Below are positions 28,619-36,179 of a DNA stretch of 64,000 bases, in pieces. The notes below the pieces were generated by a model that saw only the letters and a program-made list of their open reading frames with translations, did no database searches and was not told where the DNA came from. The position numbers were made by a program, and so were the translations under genes. The stretch is from Candidatus Villigracilis affinis (lineage in GTDB: Bacteria > Chloroflexota > Anaerolineae > Anaerolineales > Villigracilaceae), in contig JADKEA010000001.1 of NCBI GenBank assembly GCA_016718275.1, positions 1 to 64,000 on the forward strand, in the 5' to 3' direction. The stretch's first letter is position 1, and every line of letters starts with the position of its first letter.

Positions 28619-30142
28619 ATGACCATCACACTGAATGGATCGGAACTTACAGTTGAAAAACTTGTTGCCATTGCCCGCTTTAATGAGAAGGTTGAATTAG
28701 CGCCCGAAGCACTGGAGCGGATCAAGGTTTGCCGCGCGATGCTGGAGGAAAAACTTGCCAACAAAGAGATCATGTACGGTACGAACACCGGCATCGGCGA
28801 GTTCTCCGAAAAGATATTGAACGATGAGCAGGTGAAGGAATTTCAAAAGTATTTGATCTACAACCATGCAGCAGGCATTGGTGACCCCGCACCCATTGAA
28901 CACGTCCGCGCGGCGCTGGCTGGGCGCATCAACGTCCATGCACATGGAAATTCAGGCTGCAGACCCGAGATCACTCTTACACTGGTGGAGATGCTAAATA
29001 AAGGTGTCACGCCAGTTGTTTGTCAAAAGGGGTCGGTGGGTGCAAGCGGCGACCTCGCCCCAATGGCGCAAGCCGCCCTGCTTCTCATGGGCGAAGGGGA
29101 AGCCTTCTACAACGGTGAGCGGCTTTCCGGTCACGATGCAATGGAGCGCGCGGGAATTCCAATTCCGGGCTTGCAGGCGCGCGATGGACTTGCCGCGATC
29201 AACGGCTCCAATCTGTTGACGGCCATGTCCGCGATCCATATTTACGATATGGAACGCTTCCTCAAACAGGCTGAAATCGCCGCAGCGATGTCCATTGAAG
29301 CGTTGCTCGGGAATATGAAGCCGTACAACTCGAAATTGCATGAACTGCGCGGCTTCAAAGGCGCGATCACTTCCGCAAAAAATATCGCCACACTGGTCGA
29401 AGGCTCAGACCTGACGACAGGCAAAATGAAAACAAAGGTGCAGGATGCCTACTCGATGCGTTCCACTCCGCAGGTGATCGGCACAGCCCGCGATGCGGTT
29501 GCCTATGCGCGGTCACAGGTTGAGATCGAGTTGAACGGTGTGGGCGACAATCCGATCTTCGTCCCTGAACTGAAGTTGACTCTCACTGGTGCAAACTTCC
29601 AAGGCTCTCCCGTTGCGCTCCCGATGGATATGGCAGGTATTGCCATCACGATGGTATGTGTTTTATCCGAACGCCGCTTGAATCGATTGACCAACCCTGC
29701 TCTTTCGCAGGGGCTGCCTGATTTCCTCGCTCATGAGCCTGGCTTTTACTCTGGGTTAATGCTCAGTCAATACACTGCTGATCATTTGATCGTGGAACAA
29801 AGAATCCTCTCCACGCCTGCTTCGATCCAATCCATCCCCGCCGCAGCCGACCAGGAGGATTTTGTCTCGATGGGCATGAACACTGCCCTGAAGAACGGAC
29901 AGATTCTGGATAACGCCTATGGCGTGCTTGGCATCGAATTCATGGCGGCGGCACAGGCGCTCGACTTCCGCGAATTCACCCCGGGCAAAGGGTCACTTAA
30001 GGCACGCGAAGTGATTCGCAGACATGTGGACCATCTTGAAGTGGATCGCCCGTTGTACAATGACCATAACAAGATGAAGGCGCTGGTAAAATCGAACGAG
30101 ATATTGGAAGAAGTGGAAAAAACGATCGGGAATTTAGGATAA
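28619..30142 (+). CDS. histidine/aromatic amino acid ammonia-lyase
   Basis: The enzyme removes ammonia from an aromatic amino acid through the self-made MIO cofactor. The cofactor triad Ala-Ser-Gly is in GSVGASGDLAPMAQ (about residues 139-152). YGTNTGIGEFS, NGVGDNPIF and SIPAAADQEDFVSMG are family marks, and the 507-residue length is right. The selectivity position reads YNHAAG, close to the SHAAG of histidine lyases and unlike the HL or FL of tyrosine and phenylalanine lyases, so histidine is the most likely substrate. No hutU, hutI or hutG is nearby. The start is the ATG with AGGAG at 28605-28610. Confidence 0.85.
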   Translation: MTITLNGSELTVEKLVAIARFNEKVELAPEALERIKVCRAMLEEKLANKEIMYGTNTGIGEFSEKILNDEQVKEFQKYLIYNHAAGIGDPAPIEHVRAALAGRINVHAHGNSGCRPEITLTLVEMLNKGVTPVVCQKGSVGASGDLAPMAQAALLLMGEGEAFYNGERLSGHDAMERAGIPIPGLQARDGLAAINGSNLLTAMSAIHIYDMERFLKQAEIAAAMSIEALLGNMKPYNSKLHELRGFKGAITSAKNIATLVEGSDLTTGKMKTKVQDAYSMRSTPQVIGTARDAVAYARSQVEIELNGVGDNPIFVPELKLTLTGANFQGSPVALPMDMAGIAITMVCVLSERRLNRLTNPALSQGLPDFLAHEPGFYSGLMLSQYTADHLIVEQRILSTPASIQSIPAAADQEDFVSMGMNTALKNGQILDNAYGVLGIEFMAAAQALDFREFTPGKGSLKAREVIRRHVDHLEVDRPLYNDHNKMKALVKSNEILEEVEKTIGNLG

Positions 30143-30147
30143 GCACA

Positions 30148-30176
30148 AAAGAGACCGACGGCAAGTCGGTCTCTTT
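30148..30176 (+). terminator. intrinsic terminator after the ammonia-lyase
   Basis: A perfect 12-bp stem (AAAGAGACCGAC and complement) with a five-base loop runs into a T-rich tail. It starts six bases after the stop codon. Confidence 0.88.
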
Positions 30177-30202
30177 ATTTAAAAGTGTAAACATGATTCC
30201 GC

Positions 30203-30253
30203 TTGACACAACCTTAGTTTGCTCGTAGACTCTCAATTAAGCTCCCCCTTAAT
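30203..30253 (+). promoter_or_regulatory. promoter and inverted repeat before the tungstate regulator
   Basis: TTGACA at 30203-30208 and TAGACT at 30226-30231 are 17 bases apart, a good sigma-70-type promoter. Just downstream lies an inverted repeat, ATTAAG (30236-30241), six bases, CTTAAT (30248-30253), placed to act as an operator. The same arrangement occurs at 31984-32000. Confidence 0.6.
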
Positions 30254-30265
30254 CGAAAGAAGCCC

Positions 30266-31240
30266 ATGAAAACAGTCCAAACCATTCAATCCTTCGACCA
30301 GATCAAACTGCTGGCAGATGCACGTCGAATGGAAATTCTGCGCCTGCTGATGGCGGCCCCCGCAACGCTCACAATCCTGGCACGGATCTTGAAGCAGTCC
30401 CCTGCATGGGTACGGCATCACATCCTCGCGCTTGAATCTGCGGAGCTGATCGAAGTATCTGAACTGCGCAAAACGGGGAAAGTGACCGAAAAATTCTACC
30501 GCGCCAAAGCCGCGGCCTTTCTTTTACAGGAAGTTGTCCTGCCGAAAAGCAAAAAACAATCCATCATCTTCTCAGGCAGCCATGATCTGGCATTGGAGGA
30601 GATCGCTGAACACCTCAACAAACACGTCACCTTGTTGAGCATGCCCGTCGGCTCACTGGATGGGTTGGTCAATTTACGGCAGGGATTATGCCAGATCTCC
30701 GGCGCACACATTTTAGATGAAACAGGCGAATACAACACCCCCACCGTCCGCCATTTGTTTCCAGACCGCAACGTGGAATTGGTCACACTGGCCTATCGAA
30801 CCCAGGGCCTGATGGTGGCATCGGGCAACCCCAAGGGAATCAAAAAAATATCCGACCTTGCAAGCGAAAATGTCAAATTTATCAACCGCAATTCAGGCTC
30901 GGGCACGCGCATCTGGTTCGATAACGAATTGAAAAAACTAAAACTCGACCCGGCACAAATTCCCGGCTACGACCAATCGGTCAAAACCCACAGCGAAGCC
31001 GCGCTGGCTGTCTTCACAAAAACAGCAGATGTGGCGCTCGGCCTGCAAGCCGCAGCCAAACAGCACGAATTGGATTTCATCCCCCTCTTCGAAGAACGCT
31101 ACGACCTGATCCTGCCGCGTGAAAACGAAGAAGTCCTTTCACCGCTGCTGGATTACCTGCAAACCTCGGCATTTCGCTCGTCGCTGGGCAGGCTGGTCGG
31201 CTACAACCCAACGCATAGCGGTGAACAGATCGCCGTGTAA
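30266..31240 (+). CDS. HTH regulator fused to a periplasmic-binding-like domain (molybdate/tungstate sensing)
   Basis: Residues 1-90 form a winged helix of ArsR type (LADARRMEILRLLMAAPATL and SPAWVRHHILALESAEL). Residues 100-324 form a substrate-binding domain of the type shared by LysR effectors and molybdopterin-linked PBP-like proteins, with FSGSHDLALEEIAEHL, GSLDGLVNLRQGLCQISGAH, RNSGSGTRIWFDNEL and SEAALAVFTKTADVALGLQ. Such fusions accompany TupABC and molybdenum cofactor genes. It likely senses tungstate, molybdate or a cofactor state and controls the downstream genes. A promoter and an inverted repeat precede it. It is the first gene of the module. Confidence 0.8.
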   Translation: MKTVQTIQSFDQIKLLADARRMEILRLLMAAPATLTILARILKQSPAWVRHHILALESAELIEVSELRKTGKVTEKFYRAKAAAFLLQEVVLPKSKKQSIIFSGSHDLALEEIAEHLNKHVTLLSMPVGSLDGLVNLRQGLCQISGAHILDETGEYNTPTVRHLFPDRNVELVTLAYRTQGLMVASGNPKGIKKISDLASENVKFINRNSGSGTRIWFDNELKKLKLDPAQIPGYDQSVKTHSEAALAVFTKTADVALGLQAAAKQHELDFIPLFEERYDLILPRENEEVLSPLLDYLQTSAFRSSLGRLVGYNPTHSGEQIAV

Positions 31241-31259
31241 ATCTACAAGGAGAAACATC

Positions 31260-31469
31260 ATGAAACTCAGCGCAAGAAATGTTATCAAAGGCAAAGTGAC
31301 AAAGATCGTCAAGGGAGCCGTCAACTCTGAAGTGACCATCGAAGTTGCGGGTGGAACCCAGATCGTTTCCATCATCACCAACTCTTCCGTAAAAAGCCTC
31401 GGCCTCAAAAAAGGCAAGGAAGCCTACGCCGTCATCAAGGCCTCCAATGTGATGGTTGCAGTTGACTAA
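31260..31469 (+). CDS. molbindin (TOBE/Mop domain protein)
   Basis: This 69-residue single Mop domain binds molybdate or tungstate as an oligomer and serves as an intracellular store or buffer. The sequence is typical: KLSARNVIKGKVTKIVKGAVNS, then EVTIEVAGG, TNSSVKSLGLKKGKEAYAVIKASNVMV. The ATG at 31260 is supported by AAGGAG and gives the standard MKLSARN start; the open frame upstream is not used. It follows the regulator by 19 bases and precedes the lipoprotein by three. Confidence 0.93.
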   Translation: MKLSARNVIKGKVTKIVKGAVNSEVTIEVAGGTQIVSIITNSSVKSLGLKKGKEAYAVIKASNVMVAVD

Positions 31470-31472
31470 GAA

Positions 31473-31946
31473 ATGAAAAAACTCCTGCTGGTCATCTCCA
31501 TTTTTCTTTTGACCGCCTGCGGCGTGCCCCCTACCGCCCCGATAACTGCTGAAGCGTCAGTGACAGAAGTCTCAGCCTCAGCCGCTCCCACCGAAGAACC
31601 AGTAATCGAATCCTCTTCGCCAGTTCTGTTCAAGATCGTCAAAGCCGATGGCTCAACTTTCGATGTCACCCTCGAAGCAATCAAAAGCCTCCCGCTCACC
31701 CAGATCACCGTGGACGGAAAAGTGCAGGAAGGCCCAAAATTGCTTGATGTGCTGGCTCTGGCTGGCGTGACAGAATTCACCGAAGTCAGTCTGAGCGGCA
31801 CGGGTTCACCATCCACGCTCACGTTCGAGCAGGTGAGCGAAAACACCATCCTCGATTTCAGCAATCGCGGCACCATGAAACTCGCCACCACCCACATCCC
31901 CAAAGCCGATTGGACAAAAGACATTGCCGAGATCACTGTAAAGTGA
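31473..31946 (+). CDS. lipoprotein with molybdopterin-oxidoreductase-like domain
   Basis: The 157-residue lipoprotein has a signal ending FLLTACGVP. After a Ser/Glu/Pro-rich linker, about 95 residues (FKIVKADGSTFDVTLEAIKSLP, VDGKVQEGPKLLDVLALAGVTEFTEVSLSG) match the compact fold seen in the sulfite-oxidase-type molybdopterin-binding family. The usual cofactor Cys and dimer domain are absent, so catalysis is unlikely without further parts. Its place between the molbindin and the tungstate genes suggests a link to Mo/W metabolism, such as metal or cofactor binding outside the membrane. That role is inference. Confidence 0.7.
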   Translation: MKKLLLVISIFLLTACGVPPTAPITAEASVTEVSASAAPTEEPVIESSSPVLFKIVKADGSTFDVTLEAIKSLPLTQITVDGKVQEGPKLLDVLALAGVTEFTEVSLSGTGSPSTLTFEQVSENTILDFSNRGTMKLATTHIPKADWTKDIAEITVK

Positions 31947-31983
31947 TTCACAAGCGTCTGTGCTTTTTTATTTTGCATTAACT

Positions 31984-32000
31984 ATTAAGTAAATACTTAG
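31984..32000 (+). promoter_or_regulatory. inverted repeat before the TiaS-like/tup genes
   Basis: ATTAAG, six bases, then CTTAGAT, gives the same half-site and spacing as at 30236-30253 before the regulator gene. It lies about 30 bases before the start of the TiaS-like gene. It is probably an operator for the module's own regulator. Confidence 0.5.
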
Positions 32001-32028
32001 ATGAGTCTTATTCAAAAAAGGTGAAGGA

Positions 32029-32751
32029 ATGCATTATCTGATAGGAATTGACGACACCGATAATCTCGAATCACGCGGCACAGGCCATCGTGTTCGTCAA
32101 CTTGCAGATTGGCTGACCGAGAATCAATTGGTTTCACCGCTTGGCATCACACGCCATCAACTGTTGGTGGATCCGCAGATTCCATACACCTCTCACAATA
32201 GTTCAGCCTGTTTATCTGTTGAAACGAACAAGCCCGATGACGTTTGGGAAGCCGCGCAGGAATTCCTGCTGCGTGAAAGCGCCCAAGGCTCCGATGCGGG
32301 ACTGGCTCTCGCCAAATGGGATGTGATCGACAAATGTGTGCTGTCTTTCGCCAGCCGCGCAAAACTCACAGTGCTGACCATGCTCGAGGCGGAGCAAACA
32401 GCTTCACAGTCTGGAATAAGACTCGTCGGTCTCACAGGCACACACGGTGGCATCATCGGCGCGTTATCCGCAGTGGGGCTGCATCGCGCTGGTAATGACG
32501 GTCGCTTCTTATGGCTGCCCGGACTGCGCGATCTAAAAGGCAAATATCCTGTTTCTGAAATTTATGCAAGAGGTCACGTGGACCGCGTGTGTACATTGAG
32601 CCATGTGGATCTGCATACCAAAACCATCGTTGACGTTGGAGAATGGGTGCGTCCTGTTCTGCGTGAAGGCAAGGCCACATTATATGTTGAGGAGATCAAT
32701 CATGAATGGCACATCATCCCTAAAGAATACATCAAAAAGCTTTCCAACTGA
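32029..32751 (+). CDS. TiaS-like protein (GIDDTD domain)
   Basis: The 240-residue protein begins YLIGIDDTDNLESRGTGHRVRQLA. This matches the kinase domain of archaeal TiaS (tRNA-Ile2 agmatidine synthetase), including the conserved Asp pair. Later parts are HNSSACLSVET, a Ser-Asp region (AQGSDAGLALA) and GLTGTHGGIIGALSAVGLHRAGNDGR. The zinc ribbon and OB fold that bind tRNA in archaea are absent. Bacteria use TilS and lysidine for this tRNA, so the role must differ; it may act on a small molecule. It overlaps the next gene by 50 bases and stands in the tungstate module. Confidence 0.72.
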   Translation: MHYLIGIDDTDNLESRGTGHRVRQLADWLTENQLVSPLGITRHQLLVDPQIPYTSHNSSACLSVETNKPDDVWEAAQEFLLRESAQGSDAGLALAKWDVIDKCVLSFASRAKLTVLTMLEAEQTASQSGIRLVGLTGTHGGIIGALSAVGLHRAGNDGRFLWLPGLRDLKGKYPVSEIYARGHVDRVCTLSHVDLHTKTIVDVGEWVRPVLREGKATLYVEEINHEWHIIPKEYIKKLSN

Positions 32752-33277
32752 GTGGGCGCTCCCCTGGTGGGAAGCACTACTCCTGATCGGTGGCGGCGTG
32801 ACGGCCGTGGTTCTGCACCGCGCCTACGATCTTTCGCTTGGCATGCCCGGGCATCACGGAATCGAGTGGATGGCTTTGATGATCATCGGGCGCGCGTCTT
32901 CGCGCTTTCGTGGCGCGGGCTCGCTCACAAGCATCGGTGCTTCGTTTGCATCCACGCTGCCGTTTTTACAAGGCGAGAATCCATTTACCTGGCTGTTCTA
33001 TCTGTTGCCCGGCCCTGTCATGGATATCGCCTATCGCTATCTTCCGCGTTATGCAAACAAACTCTGGTTCATGATGGTACTTGGCGGACTGGCTCATGCC
33101 ACAAAACCCGTCGGCCAACTAACGATGAACCTGATCACTGGCTGGCCGTTCGGCTCCTTCCGCTACGGAGTGGCCTTCCCATTCGTCAGCCATTTCTTCT
33201 TCGGGATGATCGGTGGATTGATCGGCGCGTTGATCGTGCTGGGCATCCATCGTATGTCACCAAAATCTGAAAAGTGA
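32702..33277 (+). CDS. unknown polytopic membrane protein of the tungstate module
   Basis: The gene starts at the ATG at 32702, preceded by GAGGAG, inside the 3' end of the TiaS-like gene, so the two are translationally linked. The 191-residue protein has five or six hydrophobic segments. Possible functional residues lie in WMALMIIGRASSRFRGAGS, LPGPVMDIAYRYLP and GGLAHATKPVGQLTMNLITGWP, with charged and His residues within or near membrane helices. The size and helix number resemble S-components of ECF transporters, but I see no firm match. Its constant neighbours should say more about its function than its sequence does. Confidence 0.75.
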   Translation: MNGTSSLKNTSKSFPTEWALPWWEALLLIGGGVTAVVLHRAYDLSLGMPGHHGIEWMALMIIGRASSRFRGAGSLTSIGASFASTLPFLQGENPFTWLFYLLPGPVMDIAYRYLPRYANKLWFMMVLGGLAHATKPVGQLTMNLITGWPFGSFRYGVAFPFVSHFFFGMIGGLIGALIVLGIHRMSPKSEK

Positions 33278-33288
33278 GGAATAGAAAA

Positions 33289-34242
33289 ATGAAACAAACA
33301 CGCAACATTTTATTGACACTCGGATTGATCCTGGCGATTGCACTTTCCGCCTGCGGATCACCCGCCCCGACAGCTGCCCCTGCCACAGAAGCACCCGTTG
33401 CAACTGAGGCACCGGCTACTGAAGCCCCGACTGAGGCTCCCACCGAAGCGCCCGCTGCCGCGCCCGCCAACCCGAACCTGATTCTGGCCACCACAACCTC
33501 CACACAGGATTCAGGCTTGCTGGATGTACTCGTCCCCATTTTTGAAGAACAGACTGGCTACACTGTGCAGACTATCGCCGTCGGCACCGGTGAAGCCCTC
33601 AAGATGGGCGAAGAAGGCAATGCCGATGTATTGCTCGTCCATGCCCCCTCTTCTGAAGTGACCTTCATGGATGGCGGCTTCGGCAAGGACCGCATGCTCG
33701 TCATGCACAATGACTACATCATCGTCGGCCCCGCCGCCGACCCCGCTGGCATCAAAGGACTCGGCCCCAAGGATGCTTTCGTTGCCATCTACAACGCTGG
33801 CGCGCCTTTCGTCTCCCGCGGCGATGACTCCGGCACACACAAGAAGGAAGTCAGCTTCTGGACCAAGGCCGAACTCGATCCACGCACTGAAAAGCCCGCC
33901 TGGTTCATCGAAACAGGTCAAGGCATGGGTGCATCGCTCACCGTCGCTTCTGAAAAGGGTGCCTACATCCTCACCGACCGCGCCACCTACCTCGCCAACA
34001 AAGCCAACTTCCAGCTTGAAATTTTGCTCGAAGGCAACAATGCCCTGTTGAACGTTTATCATGTCATCACCGTCAACCCCGATAAGTGGACTGCGGTCAA
34101 TTATGATGGTGCCATGGCCTTCGCCAAATTCATCACTGATCCCGCCACTCAGGCAGTCATCGCCGAATTCGGCATGGACAAATTCGGCCAGCCGCTTTTC
34201 TACCCCGATGCCGACAAGACCGACGCGGATCTAGGGCTGTAA
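33289..34242 (+). CDS. tupA: tungstate ABC transporter binding lipoprotein TupA
   Basis: TupA captures tungstate with very high affinity outside the membrane. The signal ends IALSACGSP, followed by a Thr/Glu/Ala/Pro repeat linker (ATEAPVATEAPATEAP). The mature domain starts LILATTTSTQDSGLLDVL, the family's oxyanion site, and continues with GTGEALKMGEEGNADVLLVHAP, FVSRGDDSGTHKKE and GMGASLTVASEKGAYILTDRATY. The 317-residue length includes the linker. The ATG at 33289 has GAGGAA upstream. A long hairpin follows the gene and precedes tupB. Confidence 0.93.
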   Translation: MKQTRNILLTLGLILAIALSACGSPAPTAAPATEAPVATEAPATEAPTEAPTEAPAAAPANPNLILATTTSTQDSGLLDVLVPIFEEQTGYTVQTIAVGTGEALKMGEEGNADVLLVHAPSSEVTFMDGGFGKDRMLVMHNDYIIVGPAADPAGIKGLGPKDAFVAIYNAGAPFVSRGDDSGTHKKEVSFWTKAELDPRTEKPAWFIETGQGMGASLTVASEKGAYILTDRATYLANKANFQLEILLEGNNALLNVYHVITVNPDKWTAVNYDGAMAFAKFITDPATQAVIAEFGMDKFGQPLFYPDADKTDADLGL

Positions 34243-34261
34243 AAGTAAAAATATCTAACCA

Positions 34262-34305
34262 AAGTAGACACGTAAACAACTTCCTTGATGTTTACGTGTC
34301 TACTT
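34262..34305 (+). promoter_or_regulatory. intercistronic hairpin between tupA and tupB
   Basis: A perfect 16-bp stem (arms 34262-34277 and 34290-34305) closes a 12-base loop. The tail is only weakly T-rich, so partial termination or protection of the tupA message is more likely than a full stop. Confidence 0.7.
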
Positions 34306-34329
34306 ATTTACCTGTATACTTTGATCTCC

Positions 34330-34973
34330 ATGTCTGATATTTTTGAAATCACCGCTCTCTCCCTGCAAGTCTCGACTATTGCCACCCTCGTCAGCCTGCT
34401 GATCGGCCTGCCTTTAGGTACATGGCTGGCGCTCGGCAGTTTCGTGGACGTTCCTTCATCCTCAGTATCGTCAACACGGGCATGGCACTGCCGCCCGTTG
34501 TGGTGGGGCTTGTCGTGGCAATGACCCTCTGGCGCAGCGGGCCGTTGGGAAGTCTGCGGCTCATTTACACACCTTGGGCCATCGTCATCGCCCAGACGAT
34601 CATCTCCGCCCCTGTGGTCATTGGGTTGACGGCGGCTGCGCTGGCGGCGCTTGATCCGCGCTTACAGCAGCAATTGCTGGGGCTGGGCGCTTCCCGCATG
34701 CAAATGATCTGGCACCTGTGGCGGGAGGCGCGATTGCCGCTTTTGGCCGCTCTCATGGCGGGCTTCGGTTCCGTCATTTCAGAAGTTGGTGCATCCATGA
34801 TGGTCGGCGGAAATATCCGCGGGCAGACTCGTGTGCTGACAACTGCAATCGTCCTTGAAACCAGCAAAGGTGAATTCGAGCGTGCACTGGCATTGAGTGC
34901 ATTACTGCTTGTGATTACCTACCTCATCAACCTTGCCCTGACCTGGGTACAACAAAAGGGGCAAAGACGATGA
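34330..34973 (+). CDS. tupB: tungstate ABC transporter permease TupB, one frameshift
   Basis: The permease of about 214 residues has five membrane segments. It starts MSDIFEITALSLQVSTIATLVSLLIGLPLGTWLAL and, in a second frame, continues FILSIVNTGMALPPVVVGLVVA, the cytoplasmic coupling loop LGASRMQMIWHLWREARLPLL and GSVISEVGASMMVGGNIRG. The break lies near 34442, where one base is missing in GGCAGTTTCGTGG. The rest is normal for the family. The stop overlaps the start of tupC by four bases. Confidence 0.87.
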
Positions 34974-35704
34974 ACGAAACAAAAATGACAAACCTCATTG
35001 AGATCAAAGACCTGAAAGTTCAGCGCAACCAACGCGATGCGCTCCATGTTGCGTCTTTGGATATTCCACGCGGCGAAACGCTGGCGATCGTCGGTCCCAA
35101 CGGTTCAGGGAAAAGTACGCTACTATTGACCCTCGCGCATCTGCTAAAGCCCGCCAGCGGCGACGTGAAATACGGCGGCAAATCCCTGCGAGAATGGAAC
35201 GATCTGGAATACCGACGAAAGATCGCTTTCGTTTTTCAAGATCCGCTATTAATGGATATGTCGGTGGAGGAAAACGTGGCACTCGGTTTGAAATTCCGCG
35301 GCACGGATAAATCCGAATCGCAGGCGCGCGCGGAAAAATGGATGAAATCCATGGGGGTGGATTCTCTGTCGAAACGACGGGCAGGCCAATTGTCAGGCGG
35401 CGAAGCGCAGAGAGTGAGTCTGGCGCGGGCTTTTGTCCTCGATCCCGAATTGCTTTTGATGGATGAACCGTTCTCGGCGGTCGATCCGCAGACACGCGCG
35501 CAATTATTGCAGGACCTTTCCACACTGCTGTCACACGATCATCGCACCACCATCATCGTTACACACAACCTAAAGGAGGCCGCGCAAATGGGCGACCGTG
35601 TGGCAGTGATCATCAATGGTGAATTGAAACAGGTGGGAAAACCGCAGGAAGTAAAAAACTCCCCCGCCGATGAAAGCGTGGAGAGATTTTTGAAAGAGTT
35701 ATAA
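34970..35704 (+). CDS. tupC: tungstate ABC transporter ATPase TupC
   Basis: This is a 244-residue single-domain ABC ATPase with Walker A GPNGSGKST (about residue 43), Q-loop FVFQDPLLMDMS, signature LSGGEAQRVSLARAF, Walker B LLLMDEPFSAVD and the switch His in VTHNLKEA. It energises tungstate uptake through TupB. The ATGA overlap with tupB indicates coupled translation. It has no C-terminal TOBE domain; the separate molbindin in the same module may supply oxyanion binding instead. Confidence 0.92.
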   Translation: MNETKMTNLIEIKDLKVQRNQRDALHVASLDIPRGETLAIVGPNGSGKSTLLLTLAHLLKPASGDVKYGGKSLREWNDLEYRRKIAFVFQDPLLMDMSVEENVALGLKFRGTDKSESQARAEKWMKSMGVDSLSKRRAGQLSGGEAQRVSLARAFVLDPELLLMDEPFSAVDPQTRAQLLQDLSTLLSHDHRTTIIVTHNLKEAAQMGDRVAVIINGELKQVGKPQEVKNSPADESVERFLKEL

Positions 35705-35849
35705 ATAAGCGGACTGAGGTGATGGGGGGCAACGCACTATCGAGCAAGCATCCCCTTTTAACGGCATACACCGCGTTCTCACGCGGTGCAGCCAATAGAC
35801 CAACTCAGAGGGAGGAGAGAGTTTGGAAGAGCAATTTGCGATTGCTCAA

Positions 35850-36068
35850 TTACACAGGGTCAAGATCAGGGTTCGTGCCGCAGAGGGCGCAGGTTGCTTT
35901 TTCGAGCATGTTGCATTCCAGGGAATTGGAACAGCGGTGAGCAACAATACGCGGCGGCTGGTCAGGCAGATGTTCAGCGGGATACACGACTTGATCTTCG
36001 ATCGAAACTTCGTGCCCTACATGTTCGCAGTATTTGATTTTTTCAACTTGCCAAATCTTTTCTGCCAT
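35850..36068 (-). CDS. small Cys-rich, probably metal-binding protein
   Basis: The 72-residue protein is supported by a GGAG site nine bases before its ATG. It has a Cys-x-x-x-Gly-His-Glu segment (YCEHVGHEV) early on and then HRCSNSLEC and CALCGTNPDLDPV. This spacing (C14, H17-H19 and C46, C52, C59, C62) would suit one or two metal sites of a zinc-ribbon type. I do not recognise the family by name. It is a single gene on the opposite strand to the tup genes, with about 145 bases of nothing recognisable before tupC ends. Confidence 0.65.
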   Translation of the reverse strand: MAEKIWQVEKIKYCEHVGHEVSIEDQVVYPAEHLPDQPPRIVAHRCSNSLECNMLEKATCALCGTNPDLDPV

Positions 36069-36108
36069 ATCTGCCTCCGTACTCTGATGAAGCTAGTTTA
36101 AAACAAAA

Positions 36109-36134
36109 ACGCCTGTCATGCCAGTGACAGGCGT
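36109..36134 (-). terminator. intrinsic terminator after the sugar dehydrogenase
   Basis: A 10-bp stem (ACGCCTGTCA with its complement) and six-base loop are followed on the minus strand by GTTTTTGTTTT, about 45 bases after the stop of the gene at 36180. Confidence 0.85.
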
Positions 36135-36179
36135 CACAAACTCCTATGACAAAACACCTATTGTGGATGTGATATGTCC

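Noticed and set aside
30266..35704. Molybdate (ModABC) rather than tungstate transport
   Set aside because: The binding protein's ATTTSTQDSGLLD start and the TupB/TupC type fit the Tup family better than ModA/ModB; transport of molybdate as well cannot be excluded.
35705..35849. A short gene after tupC on the plus strand
   Set aside because: Overlapping small frames at 35719-35940 have no ribosome-binding site and run antisense into the small Cys-rich gene. A minor hairpin (CACCGCG with CGCGGTG) is the only structure.
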